From the NCBI GenBank assembly GCA_951217055.1, contig OX578283.1, positions 2,728,001-2,792,000 on the forward strand: a stretch of 64,000 nucleotides of DNA, given 5' to 3'. The notes under the pieces were generated by a model. That model was not told the origin of the DNA. It made no database searches and saw only the letters and a program-made list of their open reading frames with translations. Both the position numbers and the translations under genes were made by a program. The stretch comes from Gerris lacustris. Taxonomy: Eukaryota > Arthropoda > Insecta > Hemiptera > Gerridae. Shown here in pieces: positions 54,992 to 64,000 of the stretch (positions are counted from its first letter, which is position 1; each line of letters starts with the position of its first letter).

Positions 54992-55432
54992 TTATATATG
55001 TATGGTTTGTTCATAGGAGAGTTGATATCCCATTGTCAAAAAATACGTTGAAGTGAGAAGGGGTGGGCTAATTCCTAAAATTAAATTTACTTCATATTCT
55101 GTTTGTGAAGCTTTGTTATACACAACAAACACTTCATCTTCTTGACCAACTAGTTGCAAATCTTTTATCTTTTTGGTGCATTTAAGATACCTCATGAGCC
55201 TGTATTTAGAATACCTTCCACTAATTATGTCTATTATTTTTCTTTTATAGTAACTTTCCATATCCATAGTCAAATAATGGAATAATTGTTTGATATTATA
55301 GGCTCTGTCGTATTTAAGATGCGCTCTTTTAGAACATTTATTGCAGACTCCACCATTTCCTCTAGTTAAAGTTCTTTTACAATGAGCCCAAATAGGATGG
55401 TATCCCTGGGAGAGAGTGAGGAAAAGAGGCAA
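54992..55432 (-). CDS. Hypothetical protein fragment inside the MULE
   Basis: 146 codons, the longest ORF outside headcase. It includes GVCNKCSKRAHLKYD, IKQLFHYLTMDMESYYKRK, and KIKDLQLVGQEDEVFVVYNK; the composition is protein-like up to EYEVNLI. After that, 'gaagtaaat' could be a splice donor, and the remaining tail looks like read-through. A CxxC pair (CNKC) is present but no named domain is recognised. It could be part of the element's own gene or host sequence captured by the MULE. Probably not a complete gene. Confidence 0.4.
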   Translation of the reverse strand: MPLFLTLSQGYHPIWAHCKRTLTRGNGGVCNKCSKRAHLKYDRAYNIKQLFHYLTMDMESYYKRKIIDIISGRYSKYRLMRYLKCTKKIKDLQLVGQEDEVFVVYNKASQTEYEVNLILGISPPLLTSTYFLTMGYQLSYEQTIHI

Positions 55433-56234
55433 AGCACCAGCTCAATGAGAGGAAGAGCTGTGGAGGAGACACGAGAGACTGGCCAGAGTGTGGCAAGTCT
55501 GAGTAAGCAATGTATCAAAAATGTATATAAGAATATTAGGTTTTAGAAGCAATAAGAAAACAAATTATTATTATAGTAATTAACTATTTTTAGTAAATAA
55601 AATAATAAAATAAATGTATGCATGTGTGTGTAAGTGTATATAAAAAATAGTAAAGTTGTCAAAATTGTGTATATATATATATATATATACTGACAATACA
55701 TGAGTTAAATTAAATAACTAGTCACTATTTAAATACTTGAGAGTAGATGTTTTAAAATAATTATGATTTTAATAGAATATATTTTATCAATTTGTTTGGT
55801 AAACACTAGTGGGAGTAAAATCTAAAGAATTTAGTCGCCAATATATTTTTTGTTGTAAAGTTGTTTCTTTATTACCTCTATTTATAATTTTTGTTAGTTA
55901 TAGAATAATTTATACACACATATATAGATTTAATTACATTGTTGTTAGATTATTGATAACTTGATGTATATATTTTTGTTTTATTGATTTATCTAATGAT
56001 AAAATAAAGTAATTTACAAGTTTTATAAACCACTCAATTGGTCTTCTCAGAGCCTTCAACAAACTACTATGTAAGCCGAGTAGCCAGGAAGAAGGAAAAG
56101 AAATTAAAATTATAGTAGTGTATAGTATTTATTTATTCTGTAAAAAATGTACATTTATTTGTTTTTGAAATTGCAATAAATGGTAATCAATCAATCATTG
56201 TATCACATCTTAATGATAAAAAAATGAACCTACC

Positions 56235-56462
56235 TTAAATGACTTTTTTTCCAGTACAGGGAGTCGTAGTCTGAACTCTGTATGTAACCCCTGATAACTG
56301 CTGATGATGCTGCAACCATTCCTTAAATTCGTCCACAGTCGCACATTTTAATCTAAAATTTGCCACATGACCATCTTCGGTTTCATTAGTTTTAAGAAAT
56401 GAGGCGCTTGGATACAACTTATGAAATAAATGAATTATATAAAAAGCATTGACAAAAAACAC
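56235..56462 (-). pseudogene. MULE transposase-like N-terminal exon
   Basis: 75 codons including GHVANFRLKCATVDEFKEWL then QHHQQLSGVTYRVQTTTPCT and GKKVI before a stop. Proteins with a V-x-x-F-x-x-W ... T-Y-R-V ... G-K-K-V-I-F-K pattern are known to me from insect transposase-derived genes; a one-base deletion would turn GKKVI-stop into GKKVIFK. A good donor (AAG then GTAGGT) follows immediately. Hence an exon of the element's gene with a frameshift is likely. The rest of the transposase is not visible. Confidence 0.45.
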
Positions 56463-56861
56463 TTCGCAAAGAAATATTTGTTAATATCATCAAACATAAT
56501 GCGTAATGACAACATCTCAGGGATAGAGGAAACCTAGGCTTTTGGAATGGTTGGCTCTCAGGCATCACTTATATTATATTACAAATTTAAAACTAAAACC
56601 AGTGAATGTTACAACCAAATATATATGTTGCACTATATATATACTTGTTATGATTAATTATTTATACATAGGCATTTACCTCATCGATCCTTTTAGTCAT
56701 TAACTCTGTTAGACACATTTTGAATAACTTAAAACTATCTTAATATGTTTAATTAGATGATATAATAATATGATATTTTTTATTAGGTCTTTAGGGATGT
56801 AAGAAAAAAATTAATATTTAATTATATTAATTTATTACATTTAACATAATTTATTGGCTTT

Positions 56862-56902
56862 ACAATATTTCGCCATATCCTGGGCATCATCAGGCCTATT
56901 TC
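56862..56902 (-). repeat. Hammerhead-like motif inside the MULE
   Basis: Minus strand: CTGATGA, then TGCCC...TGGC hairpin, then GAAA. Both conserved boxes are intact. An extra T between the first box and the stem, and the lack of a clear stem III and stem I, make activity uncertain. Confidence 0.4.
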
Positions 56903-57280
56903 TGCAGTCAATACTTTAGTATAAACATTTTTTCAAAGCAATTTAGAGGAATAACAATTGAAAAGATTTATAACACTAGTGTTCAACAGTTACTCAAGAT
57001 TGACAAAAAGATAATATGTAATTTGTTTAATACCATAGTTATAAGTACTTACTTCAAATGTGTTATTCATTTTTTAGGATTATAAAGGTGTATAATGAAT
57101 TCAACAAAAAAAATCGGATCAGACACAAAAACATCTGTAACGTCATAAAACTCATATAAGATACATTTCCATTTAAATATTGGCGGCAAAAGGCAAGCTA
57201 GGAACAGCTGGCCAATGAGAGGTAAGGTGGGCGTGGCTTCAGACAAACCTATTTGGAAATTCAATAGTTGCGGCTGATAA

Positions 57281-57524
57281 GGAATACTTAATGCCGAGTA
57301 CTTACCTATATAGAGATATGATGATTAAGCAAGTGTTGAGTTTTTTAAATCGTGAGCTTTATATTCATAATATAGTTCAAGATGATGCAACAGCTAATTT
57401 ATGACGACCCATACAAAATTCCATTCACTATATTAGGTTTAAGTGTTATTTAAATTAAGTAAGAAGTAATGTTTCTAAATTATAATATATTTAACATTAA
57501 CATTGTACTTTAAATCGAATTATA
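57281..57524. other. Unassigned intronic DNA
   Basis: No gene seen. Confidence 0.4.
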
Positions 57525-58110
57525 ATTATCATTAACTACGGGAGACATACAGAGAAAAATAGACCCCCGCACCGGGACTTGAATCATGGGCCTCCTATAT
57601 ATCCGTTACAGGCGCTCTTATACCAACAGAGCTATAATACTGGAGAATGATTTTTCTCTGTCGTTACCGATACAAATCCCCGAATCCGGTGCTGGGGTCT
57701 TTTTTTCTCTGTATGTCTCCCGTAGTTAATGATAATTATAATTTGATTTAAAGTAAAATTTAATCTTTCCGTAGTATGAATACTACCTAAAACTTAAAAA
57801 TTTGAATTTGTAATTGATTGTACTAGGTACAGGTACTAATTGAGTACTTTATAATTATAAGCGTTAATTCTCGGTCTAGTTCTATTGCCGTGAATATTTG
57901 GCTTGCTTGACTTGTAGAAAAGATTGAAAGCTTGGATTCGGGGAATTTATATTGGTAACGACAAAGAAAAATCATTCTCTAGTATAGCTTAGTTGATAAG
58001 AGCACCTGTAACGGATATATAGGAGGCCCGTGGTTCAAGTCCCGGTGTGGGGGTCTATTTTTCTCTGTATGTTTCCCGTAGTTAAAATGATAATAAAAAT
58101 TTGGATTAAT
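57525..58110 (+). mobile_element. tRNA-like SINE, copy S4, with inverted 5' stub
   Basis: The first part (57525-57640) is a minus-strand tRNA-like unit, followed by a plus-strand 3' half (57640-57790) and a full plus-strand unit whose tRNA-like core is 57977-58053 (A box TAGCTTAGTTGA, B box GGTTCAAGTCC). The layout, an inverted copy first and then direct units, is the same as in 27904-28668 although the sequences have diverged. Not a working tRNA: anticodon and T arms are irregular. Confidence 0.75.
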
Positions 58111-58143
58111 ATTTTAGTTTAGTTGCATTTCAACATTCATCTT

Positions 58144-58930
58144 GCTTCCGAACTTTTCTAATATAACGGAAGTTATGTGCTTCAAAAATTCCAAGACAGA
58201 ATTCCATTATTAGTTCCATGACTGTCTGTCGCTCAATTTTTGCGAACCAACATATCTTAAAAACTACACGTCCGATTTTATTGAAATTTATATGCGGTAG
58301 GTCATAATTAACCCATTGTTGGTCCCATATAAGTTTCAACCCTCTGCGCTCATTTGTTTCTCTTCAACATGCGCACAAACATACATTTATTTACACCTAT
58401 ATATTCAAAAGTATTCATCTGATATTTATGAAATTTGCTTCCTTGCTCACTTTAATGATAGTTTGCTTTTAAGACCCATTATTATCTAATATATTTAGTT
58501 TTTACCTCATTTTCTGTAAATTTACAATTTTTTTGTATTTTAAATGAATTAAATTGTCGATTTACCAATATTTTATTTTGTGCAGACAGTTGTCATAAAT
58601 ATGGGAATGTCTTCTTGTGACAAACTTTCCCAATTTCTTTAAAATCGGATTATTATATACTTTTAAAGGTATTGGTGTATATATGAATAGACAATTTGTG
58701 CGCATTTGAACAGTGCGCACAGAAACAGTAGACAGAAGAATGACGTTTATGTGGGGCCAACATTGGTCTAATAGAAATACCTCCCATATTAGTTTTATTG
58801 AAATCGGACGTTTAGTTTTTGAGATATTTGGGTGCGAAAAAATGTTGAACAACCGATAGAAACAAAAAAAAAATACGTGTGGTGTCGCGGGACACCCGGT
58901 AGGAGAGAAGTTCCTTACATTTTTCATTAA
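58144..58930. repeat. Family A copies, diverged
   Basis: 58144-58440 is a minus-strand copy ('gcttccgaactttt' through 'cgcacaaacatacatttatt'). 58560-58900 is a plus-strand, more diverged middle ('gtgcagacagttgtcataaa', 'ggggccaacattggtcta'). Minus-strand frames of 69 and 121 codons here are repeat-derived. Confidence 0.65.
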
Positions 58931-59394
58931 ATATAAATTATAAAATCACACTGCTAAGTACGTATACATTGCTAACTACATATACATGGCGGAGTTAGAA
59001 AAGAGACAAAATTAAAAGTAACGAACTGTTTGTACCTACCAGAGTTAAGGCAAAATTAAAAGAAAATCATTATTTGTATAATTAAAGCAAGCGTCTTACT
59101 ATAAATATATATTGAATATAAGAAAAAAGTTTATCATGATGAGTTTATAGTGAAAGAGTATGTTTGTTAAAGGAGTTTGGATTGAAATAGGACTGTTTTC
59201 TACCTACCCGGCCAATTAATTTAAAATATTATAAAATATATCTCTTCCCTACTCTACAGCTTCTGCTTGTATCAGGGTGAAATTTTACATGATTATATTT
59301 TATTTATTTAAAAAACAAAGTGACATTTTTGACATATATAACAAAAATAATCAAAACAAGTCAAGTAACAGGCTTCCTTAATAACACTTTTTCC
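58931..59394. other. Unassigned intronic DNA
   Basis: No gene seen. Confidence 0.4.
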
Positions 59395-59690
59395 CGTCTT
59401 TTAAAGCTTACGTTTACGCAAGCGTTGCGCGTGAACGCTTGGGCGGATAACGTTTTCCGACGAACTCAGCCTGGGCATTGGTAAAATGAACATGTGTACC
59501 AAATTTCATCAAACTCGGTGAGCTTATACTCAAGTTATTGTCATCTGTAGATTTCGTGACGGATTTTGCGTCACGGTGATTTTGTGACGGTTATTTTGTG
59601 ACGGTGATTTTGGTCGTTTTTTTCGGATTCACTCCCGGTCTCCAGAACGTGCCATAAGGAACTTCGTTCTAAAAGTTTATGAACAAAATT
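59395..59690 (+). repeat. Family D repeat, fuller copy
   Basis: Runs from 'gcttacgtttacgcaagcg' through 'aacgttttccgacgaactca' and 'tgtgacggtgattttggtcg' to 'gtgccataaggaacttcgtt'. Its left part is shared, in inverse, with the family A variants at 43990 and 62530, so A-variant and D are related. Noncoding. Confidence 0.7.
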
Positions 59691-59959
59691 TATACTTAAT
59701 TAATAATACGTAATTTATAAATACATATTTATTCTACCCAATAATAATTACATAGAATATTTACATTCCCTTAAAAGAAAATATACTTAAGAATGGAAAA
59801 TAAAAAATTTTAGTTACACAAAAATAATTATTAATGGAAAATTTTACGGCAGGATAAATGTTTTTAAAGAGAAAAGTGTGGGGAAATTGGTAAAGAAAAG
59901 CGTGGTTGTGTTGAGGTGGTTGTAGAAAAGTTGCTTTAGTTGGGATAGGGCGTGTGATA
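59691..59959. other. Unassigned intronic DNA
   Basis: No gene seen. Confidence 0.4.
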
Positions 59960-60210
59960 TTTCGGACTTGAATGGGAAGGACCGGGGGTGGGTCCTACCG
60001 CCTAAAGTTCCGCTTTAAGTCTGCCACCCGCCCCCGGGGGTTGTTTTACCTCCCTCGCTTAGATACTTCTACTTTAAGTCTAGATCTCAACATCCAGAAA
60101 TCCCGCCCCCGGGGGTGTTTTCAAAAACCTTTCGTAATCTCTTATAAGGGAGGCGGCCGGAGTTTTCCCACGAGATTTTACTTTATAAAAGGACCCCCCC
60201 CCCCCCTCTC
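59960..60210 (+). other. GC-rich patch with direct repeats
   Basis: An isolated GC-rich stretch containing 'cgcccccgggggt' twice (about 60028 and 60103) and 'ctttaagtct' twice, ending in a C run (60194-60206). An 89-codon frame spans it but has no recognisable domain and runs through the repeats, so it is not called a gene. Confidence 0.45.
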
Positions 60211-60689
60211 AAAACTTGTGTCAAATATTCAGCGCCTCTAATTACACTTAGAAGGGTTTTTTAAAGTGACACCTGTGGAAATATAATTTTGAGCCACAAT
60301 CAAGGGGGAGAGAGTGATTATAATTTCAAACGTTAAAAAGCCAAAAAGCTTCCAAACATGATAATTACGAGAGCAATTAAGCAAGGCTTTTCCGCTTTTC
60401 ACCTCTTTCTATGATGTATTCATAAAGAAACAACTTGTTTCAAAGAATTCCCTTCAATTGAATAAATAAATATTTATACTTTTCTCACATTCGCATTAAG
60501 AGACACCAAAAAGTAAAAGTTTTTTTCTGAGACAAAAGAAAAAGGTTTTTTTCTTTAAATATTTGTTTTCTAAGGTTTTTGTTTTATGAAATAACACAAA
60601 TAAAAATGGAACTATCGAAATATGATCTGGTAAATGAATTATCTTTACTAGAGAAACGAGTTTTGTGAAAATATCTAATTTCTCAGATA
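60211..60689. other. Unassigned intronic DNA
   Basis: No gene seen. Confidence 0.4.
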
Positions 60690-61047
60690 ATACATAAAAT
60701 TGCAAGATAAAAAGAACTTTTTATACACTATGTTTTTAAATTTCCTGTCATAAATCACTAATTTGAAACCCGTCAAAATGAAGATTGTAAATATGGGATA
60801 GGTCAAAACAAATAAAATAACTTTTTCTGAACTAACTTTCCATACAGCAAAATTTGCTGAATACGAATTAAATTCTGCTGAAAGATGGCTAAAAGTGTTA
60901 AAATAATTCATTGTCATCGTGTTCTGAGCTATTCTAAAAGTTTCAAATGCCTAGCTACTCGGGAAGTTAGTTACAAATCGATTGCAAGATTTGTACTGGT
61001 CAAACAAACAAACAAACAAGAAAGCAAGCTAATAAAAACGTAGTAAA
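60690..61047 (-). repeat. Family F element, copy F4, internally deleted
   Basis: Both ends are present ('gcaagataaaaagaactttt' at one side and 'aagctaataaaaacgtagta' at the other), but the central segment with 'tatcgatggcacg' is missing. The minus-strand 80-codon frame corresponds to the F1 frame at 26652 and shows it is repeat-borne. Confidence 0.8.
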
Positions 61048-62439
61048 AATAGACAATTATGTACAATAGAAATTATTACGACGAAGATATTATGTTCATT
61101 GGTCAAGAAAAGCTTCAATACAATTTTTCACGTGGTTTTCCACCGCTATATAAATGACTTTATGAGAAAGTTACTCCACGTTTCTTTATCACTCTATGAG
61201 TTTTCTTTATTAAAGTTCTTTCTGAATCCTAAAATTTACAAAATAGAAATAATACGTCCCTTATAATTTCGTACTTAAGCTTCTCTTATATAAAGTGGAA
61301 CTTTTGAGGAAGTTACCAACAAAAATCCTTACGAAAAAAATGCTTCAGTTTGCAAATACAATTTGTGTTTACGAACAGGATTTCAAGCAAGAAGTAAGAA
61401 GTGTACTATTAAAATGTAATGCAATAATTAAAAATATGGTAAAGGACCATTTTCATTAAGACTTAAAAGATTAATACCAAATCAAATTTTTAGTTTTACG
61501 TTAAAATCCTTTACTTTAGATTCTGCATCTAATTTGTTTTTTCATGCATTGATTTTTATGGGAACAATTATTTAGGTTTAAAAAAAAAGCAGTTTAACTG
61601 AAAGGATTAAATTCGTAATCCTAGGTATCACTTTAATAATTTCATCTATGAGAGTTAATATGGATGATAAGGTGTACATATTAATACAAAAAAACTACTA
61701 TTTCATTAATTTAAAAATATGTATCCTTATTTGAAAGTAATCTTCAGAGAGTGTCAATAATTATACAAAATAAAACAAAATTAAATATATGATTTTTTTT
61801 TTTTTTTTTTTAAATTTAAATTTAATTTTTTTTATTATTATTTATTTATTTATTTGTTTAGTTATAAATTTACTATTATTTTTTAACATTCAAATAATAA
61901 TTCGTCATAAAACAATTAAATAATAATTTAAAATGTATTTTTGAAACAGTATCTTTAATAATTTTAATTTTTTTAAAATCGTAATAATTTCTTTACCCAG
62001 TGATTTGTCATCTGTTTTCGGGGTAGCGCCTTCAAATTAAACCCTACTTTATTTTATTTTAATTTTGACTTGAGAAATTATATTCTTGAATACTTATCTG
62101 CATGCCACAATTAATCGAATCAGCCAATAACTGATCTACAATTGATAACTTTTTTTATACTCGGAGATCAAAATGTGTAATATTTGTTTAGCCCCATCAC
62201 ATTCGTCTTTCTCTATATAATACATACTACGCGTAAAATAAGTTTATAATAAATAATAATAAATCAAGATTTAAAATAGTAAAACTTAAAAATAATGTAG
62301 TTAACCTTGACTTGACTCTATGAAAGTGCATTAAATGAAAATAGGAAATAATATTGACAACACAATAAGCCCACATCTATAACATATATAATTGATAACA
62401 TAATATACATGATGTCAAGAGATAGCGTCAATACTCCTC
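61048..62439. other. Intronic AT-rich DNA
   Basis: No gene or strong repeat in about 1.4 kb; a T-rich/A-rich stretch at 61791-61840. Confidence 0.5.
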
Positions 62440-62490
62440 TCGATTTAACGATGACTTGACTAGTTTCGGCAATACCCCATCATCAGGAGA
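62440..62490 (-). repeat. Hammerhead-like retroelement tail
   Basis: Minus strand: CTGATGA at about 62480, a weak hairpin, then GAAACT near 62466. ACT pairs with AGT three bases beyond a 5-nt loop and is followed by C, giving a GUC-type cleavage triplet. The following 'gagaggagtattgacg' is similar to the sequence after the motif at 63101. The stem I partner does not pair well. Confidence 0.45.
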
Positions 62491-62529
62491 CCAATATAGA
62501 ACAACGTTCTATATTTTTATTCTTGTATT

Positions 62530-63055
62530 GCTTTCGAGCTTACCGAAGGTAACGGAAGCATTGTGTTCACTTTTGAGAAAGAAAAACTTTTATGCCTCCG
62601 ATTTTAAAAATTCCAAGACAGAAATCCGTTTCAGACATCAGGGAACATTTTTGGTCTCGTGTCTGTCTGTCTGTCGGTCTGTGTGTCCGCGAATTATGAA
62701 TCGTGTGACGATAACTTGAGTAAATGTCGACCGATATTGATGAAATTTGGTAGACATGTTCATTTTATCAATGCCCAGGACGAGTTCGTTGGACAACGTT
62801 ATCCTTTCAAGCGTTCACGAGCAACACTCGCATAAACGTGATCTTCAAATTTAAAATTAAAATTTTAGGTCAGGAACAAATCTTACTTTATCTATTCAAT
62901 GAGAAAAGAATTTTTTTCAAATACAATTTTTTAGTAAAACCAACAGCGACACCAGTTTTTACATAATAAACAATAAAGAAATATAACGTTAATAAAACAA
63001 GAAAGTACATGATAGGATGCGAGGAAGCTATGTGCCACACTAATTGGCAGTCTAT
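62530..63055 (-). repeat. Family A variant (A/D hybrid), uninterrupted
   Basis: 'gctttcgagcttaccgaagg' through 'gaccgatattgatgaaattt' to 'gaagctatgtgccacactaa'. It is the intact counterpart of 43990-45675 and defines the insertion point of E3. Confidence 0.8.
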
Positions 63056-63094
63056 TTGTTTTTGTTGTTCATTTCGTCTCACAAAGCTCCATAT

Positions 63095-63160
63095 ACTTCT
63101 GCTGATGATGGTTTATAGCCGAAACCGGATAGATCGACCTCAAGAAAGTATTGACGGTAT
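63095..63160 (+). repeat. Hammerhead-like retroelement tail, second orientation
   Basis: CTGATGA, T, a 4-bp hairpin GGTT/AGCC with loop TAT, then GAAAC at 63102-63125, followed by 'agaaagtattgacggtatt'. Homologous to 62440-62490, which lies inverted about 650 bp away, with a family A variant between them. Confidence 0.45.
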
Positions 63161-63171
63161 TCCTCAATTTG

Positions 63172-63176
<5 letters not shown>

Positions 63177-63241
<65 letters not shown>
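63177..63241. repeat. (AT)32 dinucleotide run
   Basis: About 64 bp of uninterrupted AT. The plus-strand frame 63009-63260 that crosses it (isoleucine-tyrosine repeats) is an artefact. Confidence 0.97.
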
Positions 63242-63243
<2 letters not shown>

Positions 63244-63256
63244 GGGAAACAAGAGT

Positions 63257-63640
63257 CTAATTATAGTTTAGAATGTCGGTCAACGCATTAAAAAAAAAGC
63301 CAAATAAACGCGTTTGTAATTGAAAAAAAAAAGAAAGGACAGGTGGGCATTGAATAGGTATCATTTTGAAGGCGAAGCTGAAAGAGTTAGCAGCTGTAGG
63401 TTTGTTATTTTGAGAGCGGGCCTTGCCTGGACTCTGCAGAGTTTCGCTGTTAATGCGTAGCTTCTCATTATACTGCGTACTTCGCGCTTCACTTGGTTTT
63501 ATGTCCACTTCTACCTTCGCCTTGTTTATTATTATCTTTACTGCGGTATTCAAGGACATTCGCCGCAGTCAACATATACCGCTTTGTCTGGTGTTTCGTA
63601 AAGACTCGTTCTCAGTAAAAATGTGACGGTACTTCCCAGA
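63257..63640 (-). other. Possible coding fragment, unrecognised
   Basis: Less AT-rich than the surroundings. The minus-strand frame 63559-63257 begins MSLNTAVKIIINKAKVEVDI then KPSEARSTQYNEKLRINSET, with protein-like composition for about 60 residues before a low-complexity tail. No domain is recognised. It may be a transposon gag-like or host fragment; a plus-strand frame overlaps it. Low confidence. Confidence 0.25.
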
Positions 63641-63837
63641 CACAAGGGGGGTGGGGGGGGGGGGGGGGCTGGTCGTGCCAGACTTACAACTTGACATACA
63701 GACAGACACTACGATGACACGCCTCGCTAAGTACCTAATGCTTTCATCCTTAATATCCAAGTAAATATAGCCATTAGCCAACTAGTTTATAATGGAGGTA
63801 CCATACAGACAGACTTCCATTTACGAATTAAATTTTA
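63641..63837. other. G-run and unassigned DNA
   Basis: Contains a 16-bp G run at 63653-63668. No gene. Confidence 0.4.
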
Positions 63838-64000
63838 CTTTCATATACGTAGTATATGCATAAAGTGAAAATATTGTGATGAAAAAAAAAAATTGTTTTC
63901 TTAAAATTGATAGATTACCACGTTTTATCAAAAAAATGCGTTTATAAAATGTCTGTGTGCAGTTGTGCCGACGCATTGAGTTACTATAGGAGATCAATTT
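63838..64000 (+). repeat. Family L repeat, truncated by window end
   Basis: 'ttactttcatatacgtagta' then 'gaaaatattgtgat' and 'aaaatgtctgtgtgcag' parallel the repeat at 25745-26045, with an A run and substitutions. It continues beyond the window. Confidence 0.5.

Larger units (their letters stand above)
53594..57271 (-). mobile_element. Mutator-type (MULE) DNA transposon, 3.68 kb
   Basis: The ends are inverted repeats of about 100-110 bp (53594-53703 and 57170-57271) starting GCAACTATTGAATTTCC and containing 'gaagccacgcccacc' and 'attggccagctgttcc', with few differences. They are flanked by a perfect 9-bp target duplication GGCTGATAA (53585-53593 and 57272-57280). Long TIRs plus a 9-bp duplication are diagnostic of Mutator elements. 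Minus-strand ORF remnants at 56462-56235 and 55432-54992 fit a damaged internal gene. The core transposase was not found, so it is probably not autonomous. Confidence 0.88.

Noticed and set aside
59972..60241. 89-codon frame in the GC-rich patch
   Set aside because: It runs through duplicated words and a C run, with no recognisable domain or splice signals.
63009..63260. Protein-coding frame crossing the AT run
   Set aside because: It translates a dinucleotide repeat and part of family A.

Overview
The window looks like nuclear DNA of an arthropod, most likely an insect. It is strongly AT-rich, has no bacterial-style gene packing, and holds one clearly recognisable host exon with a GT splice donor. 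That exon (34985-35550, + strand) is the first coding exon of headcase (hdc/HECA): the protein starts MAPRRG and carries the Cys/His-rich N-terminal domain. The insect order cannot be fixed from the sequence; a hemipteran is only a guess.

Layout. 1-33800 is presumed intergenic DNA upstream of headcase. About 33800-34984 is the presumed promoter and 5' leader, including a short GC-rich island. 34985-35550 is the coding exon. 35551-64000 is probably the start of a very long first intron, because no second headcase exon was recognised. Both flanks are crowded with mobile elements, many nested, so relative ages can be read. Family letters (A, C, E, F, H, K, X etc.) are local names used here only.

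Main mobile elements. (1) A hAT element 4585-7157 with 8-bp target duplication, inside a family-A repeat. (2) Large foldbacks at 7542-8808, 29612-30219, 38875-39432 and 21865-23150; the last carries a Penelope-like GIY-YIG C-terminus. (3) K/X elements (10641-12458, 19457-20045, 20896-23265) carrying GNA-triloop mini-hairpins with tandem GA/GA mismatches. (4) E elements (11053-11478, 18440-19090, 44351-45571) with a terminal stem-loop and a conserved 26-29 codon micro-ORF. (5) A 5'-truncated LINE tail with about 72-75 A inserted at 21216. (6) tRNA-like SINEs, one as a tandem dimer (27904-28668). (7) TTAA-flanked elements at 46797-47825 and 49415-50939. (8) A Mutator-type element 53594-57271 with about 100-bp TIRs and a 9-bp target duplication, holding transposase-like ORF remnants and a decayed LINE reverse transcriptase fragment.

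Tandem arrays: 84 bp x 7 (2449-3030), about 48 bp x 22 (37010-38050, intronic), a G-rich hierarchical array (41093-41890), a 260-275 bp x 3 array (13402-14060), and two (AT)n runs.

Only headcase is a convincing functional gene. Most other ORFs lie in repeats or AT-rich noncoding DNA. The strongest candidate for something undescribed is the recurrent DNA hairpin architecture of the K/X and E families, which includes compensatory base changes between copies.
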